A stretch of 6,824 nt of DNA from Herminiimonas sp. (GTDB lineage: Bacteria > Pseudomonadota > Gammaproteobacteria > Burkholderiales > Burkholderiaceae): assembly GCA_014377155.1 (NCBI GenBank), contig JACMQD010000249.1:1-6824 (forward strand). Reading direction: 5' to 3'. Below, piece after piece: positions 6,048 to 6,824 of this stretch. A program made the translations under genes and the position numbers. Every line of letters starts with the position of its first letter. The first letter of the stretch is position 1. The notes under the pieces were generated by a model. It was not told where the DNA came from, searched no databases, and saw only the letters and a list, made by a program, of their open reading frames with translations.

Positions 6048-6824
6048 TTAGAAAATTTTCGTCCCGATCCACCAGGCAATCGCTGCCATGAACGCCGATG
6101 CCGGTATCGTCAAAACCCAAGCCCAAACAATGTTGCCAGCCACACCCCAACGCACTGCCGACATTTTCTTCGAAGCGCCAACGCCGACGATGGCGCCAGT
6201 GATGGTATGCGTAGTCGATACCGGAATACCCAAGCCGGTCGCCAGGAACAGGGTGATCGCGCCACCGGTTTCGGCGCAAAAGCCACCGACCGGACGCAGC
6301 TTGGTAATTTTCTGCCCCATGGTCTTGACGATGCGCCACCCCCCGAACAGCGTACCCAGGCTGATGGCGGCGTAGCAACTGACTACTACCCACCACGGCA
6401 TCGGATCGGAGGCGGTCGAATAGCCGGCGAAAATCAGCAGCATCCAGATGATCCCCATGGTTTTTTGCGCGTCGTTGCCGCCATGGCCGAGGCTGTACAT
6501 CGACGCCGAAACAAGTTGCATGCGGCGAAACCACTTGTCGACCCGGCGCGGCGTCGAACGCACGAAAAGCCACGAAACCAGAATCATCATGAGCGACCCG
6601 AACAGAAAACCCAGCAACGGCGACAGCACGATAAACAGGATGGTCTTAAGCAGGCCCGATGCAATCAGCGAACCAGTACCGGCTTTGGCCACGGCGGCGC
6701 CGACCATGCCGCCGATGAGTGCATGCGACGATGACGACGGAATGCCGTAGTACCAAGTGACGAGGTTCCAGAAAACCGCACCGACCAAGGCGCCAAAAAC
6801 CACGTAGTGGTCCACCACCGAGGG
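6048..6824 (-). CDS. pit: PiT-family inorganic phosphate transporter (C-terminal part)
   Basis: The frame is open at the right edge of the window; 258 C-terminal residues are seen and the N-terminal part is missing. PiT proteins are inner-membrane, low-affinity phosphate carriers, in bacteria driven by protons and often moving metal-phosphate complexes. The visible part is mostly hydrophobic with several membrane segments, a charged cytoplasmic loop with RSTPRRVDKWFRR (89-101), and the family signatures: GIPSSSSHALIGG at 27-39, GHGGNDAQKTMGII at 113-126 (the GGNDxxK element) and GIPVSTTHTITGAIVG at 199-214. The first and third are related copies, reflecting the known internal duplication. The GTG codon at 6816-6818 is not a start, since the frame continues. 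Sulphate permease-like and sodium-driven PiT members are alternatives, but the motifs fit phosphate. Confidence 0.93.
   Translation of the reverse strand, partial: PSVVDHYVVFGALVGAVFWNLVTWYYGIPSSSSHALIGGMVGAAVAKAGTGSLIASGLLKTILFIVLSPLLGFLFGSLMMILVSWLFVRSTPRRVDKWFRRMQLVSASMYSLGHGGNDAQKTMGIIWMLLIFAGYSTASDPMPWWVVVSCYAAISLGTLFGGWRIVKTMGQKITKLRPVGGFCAETGGAITLFLATGLGIPVSTTHTITGAIVGVGASKKMSAVRWGVAGNIVWAWVLTIPASAFMAAIAWWIGTKIF

Overview
The window looks like ordinary chromosome of a betaproteobacterium, most likely from the Burkholderiales and plausibly Oxalobacteraceae (Herminiimonas/Janthinobacterium-like). This rests on moderate GC by eye, the style of the proteins (separate ArnA halves, ArnD with a C-terminal tail ending in a GRSGEL motif, a PIN-PhoH protein with a Lys/Pro/Ala-rich N-terminus) and the gene content. 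The taxonomic call is inference. No phage, IS, CRISPR, tRNA or rRNA is visible.

Positions 1-3430 carry the 3' part of a lipid A 4-amino-4-deoxy-L-arabinose (L-Ara4N, polymyxin resistance) operon on the + strand. It runs: end of arnC (undecaprenyl-phosphate Ara4FN transferase), a free-standing UDP-Ara4N formyltransferase, a free-standing UDP-glucuronate C4'' decarboxylase (the two enzymes that are fused as ArnA in E. coli), and arnD (deformylase). Together they convert UDP-GlcA to UDP-Ara4O, formylate UDP-Ara4N, transfer Ara4FN to undecaprenyl phosphate and remove the formyl group. arnB, arnT and any arnE/F flippase genes are not in the window; a hairpin overlapping the arnD stop codon suggests that the operon ends there.

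Positions 3431-4190 are a separate unit. A 194-bp spacer holds an octanucleotide tandem repeat (five copies of CCGAATTA, the last ending in G). It is followed by a Bcp/PrxQ-type thiol peroxidase with a GTG start and its own terminator. Positions 4191-5970 hold a promoter-like region and a 554-aa PIN-PhoH ATPase/RNase-type protein. Positions 5985-6019 are a perfect 15-bp hairpin that can terminate transcription from both sides, and 6048-6824 (- strand) is the C-terminal part of a PiT-family phosphate transporter, convergent with phoH.

I see no clearly new system. The most interesting signal is the 8-bp repeat upstream of bcp. It lies at the start of a possible 35-codon leader reading frame whose stop overlaps the bcp start, and changing the copy number by one would move that stop. 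This is a contingency-locus-like arrangement on paper only.
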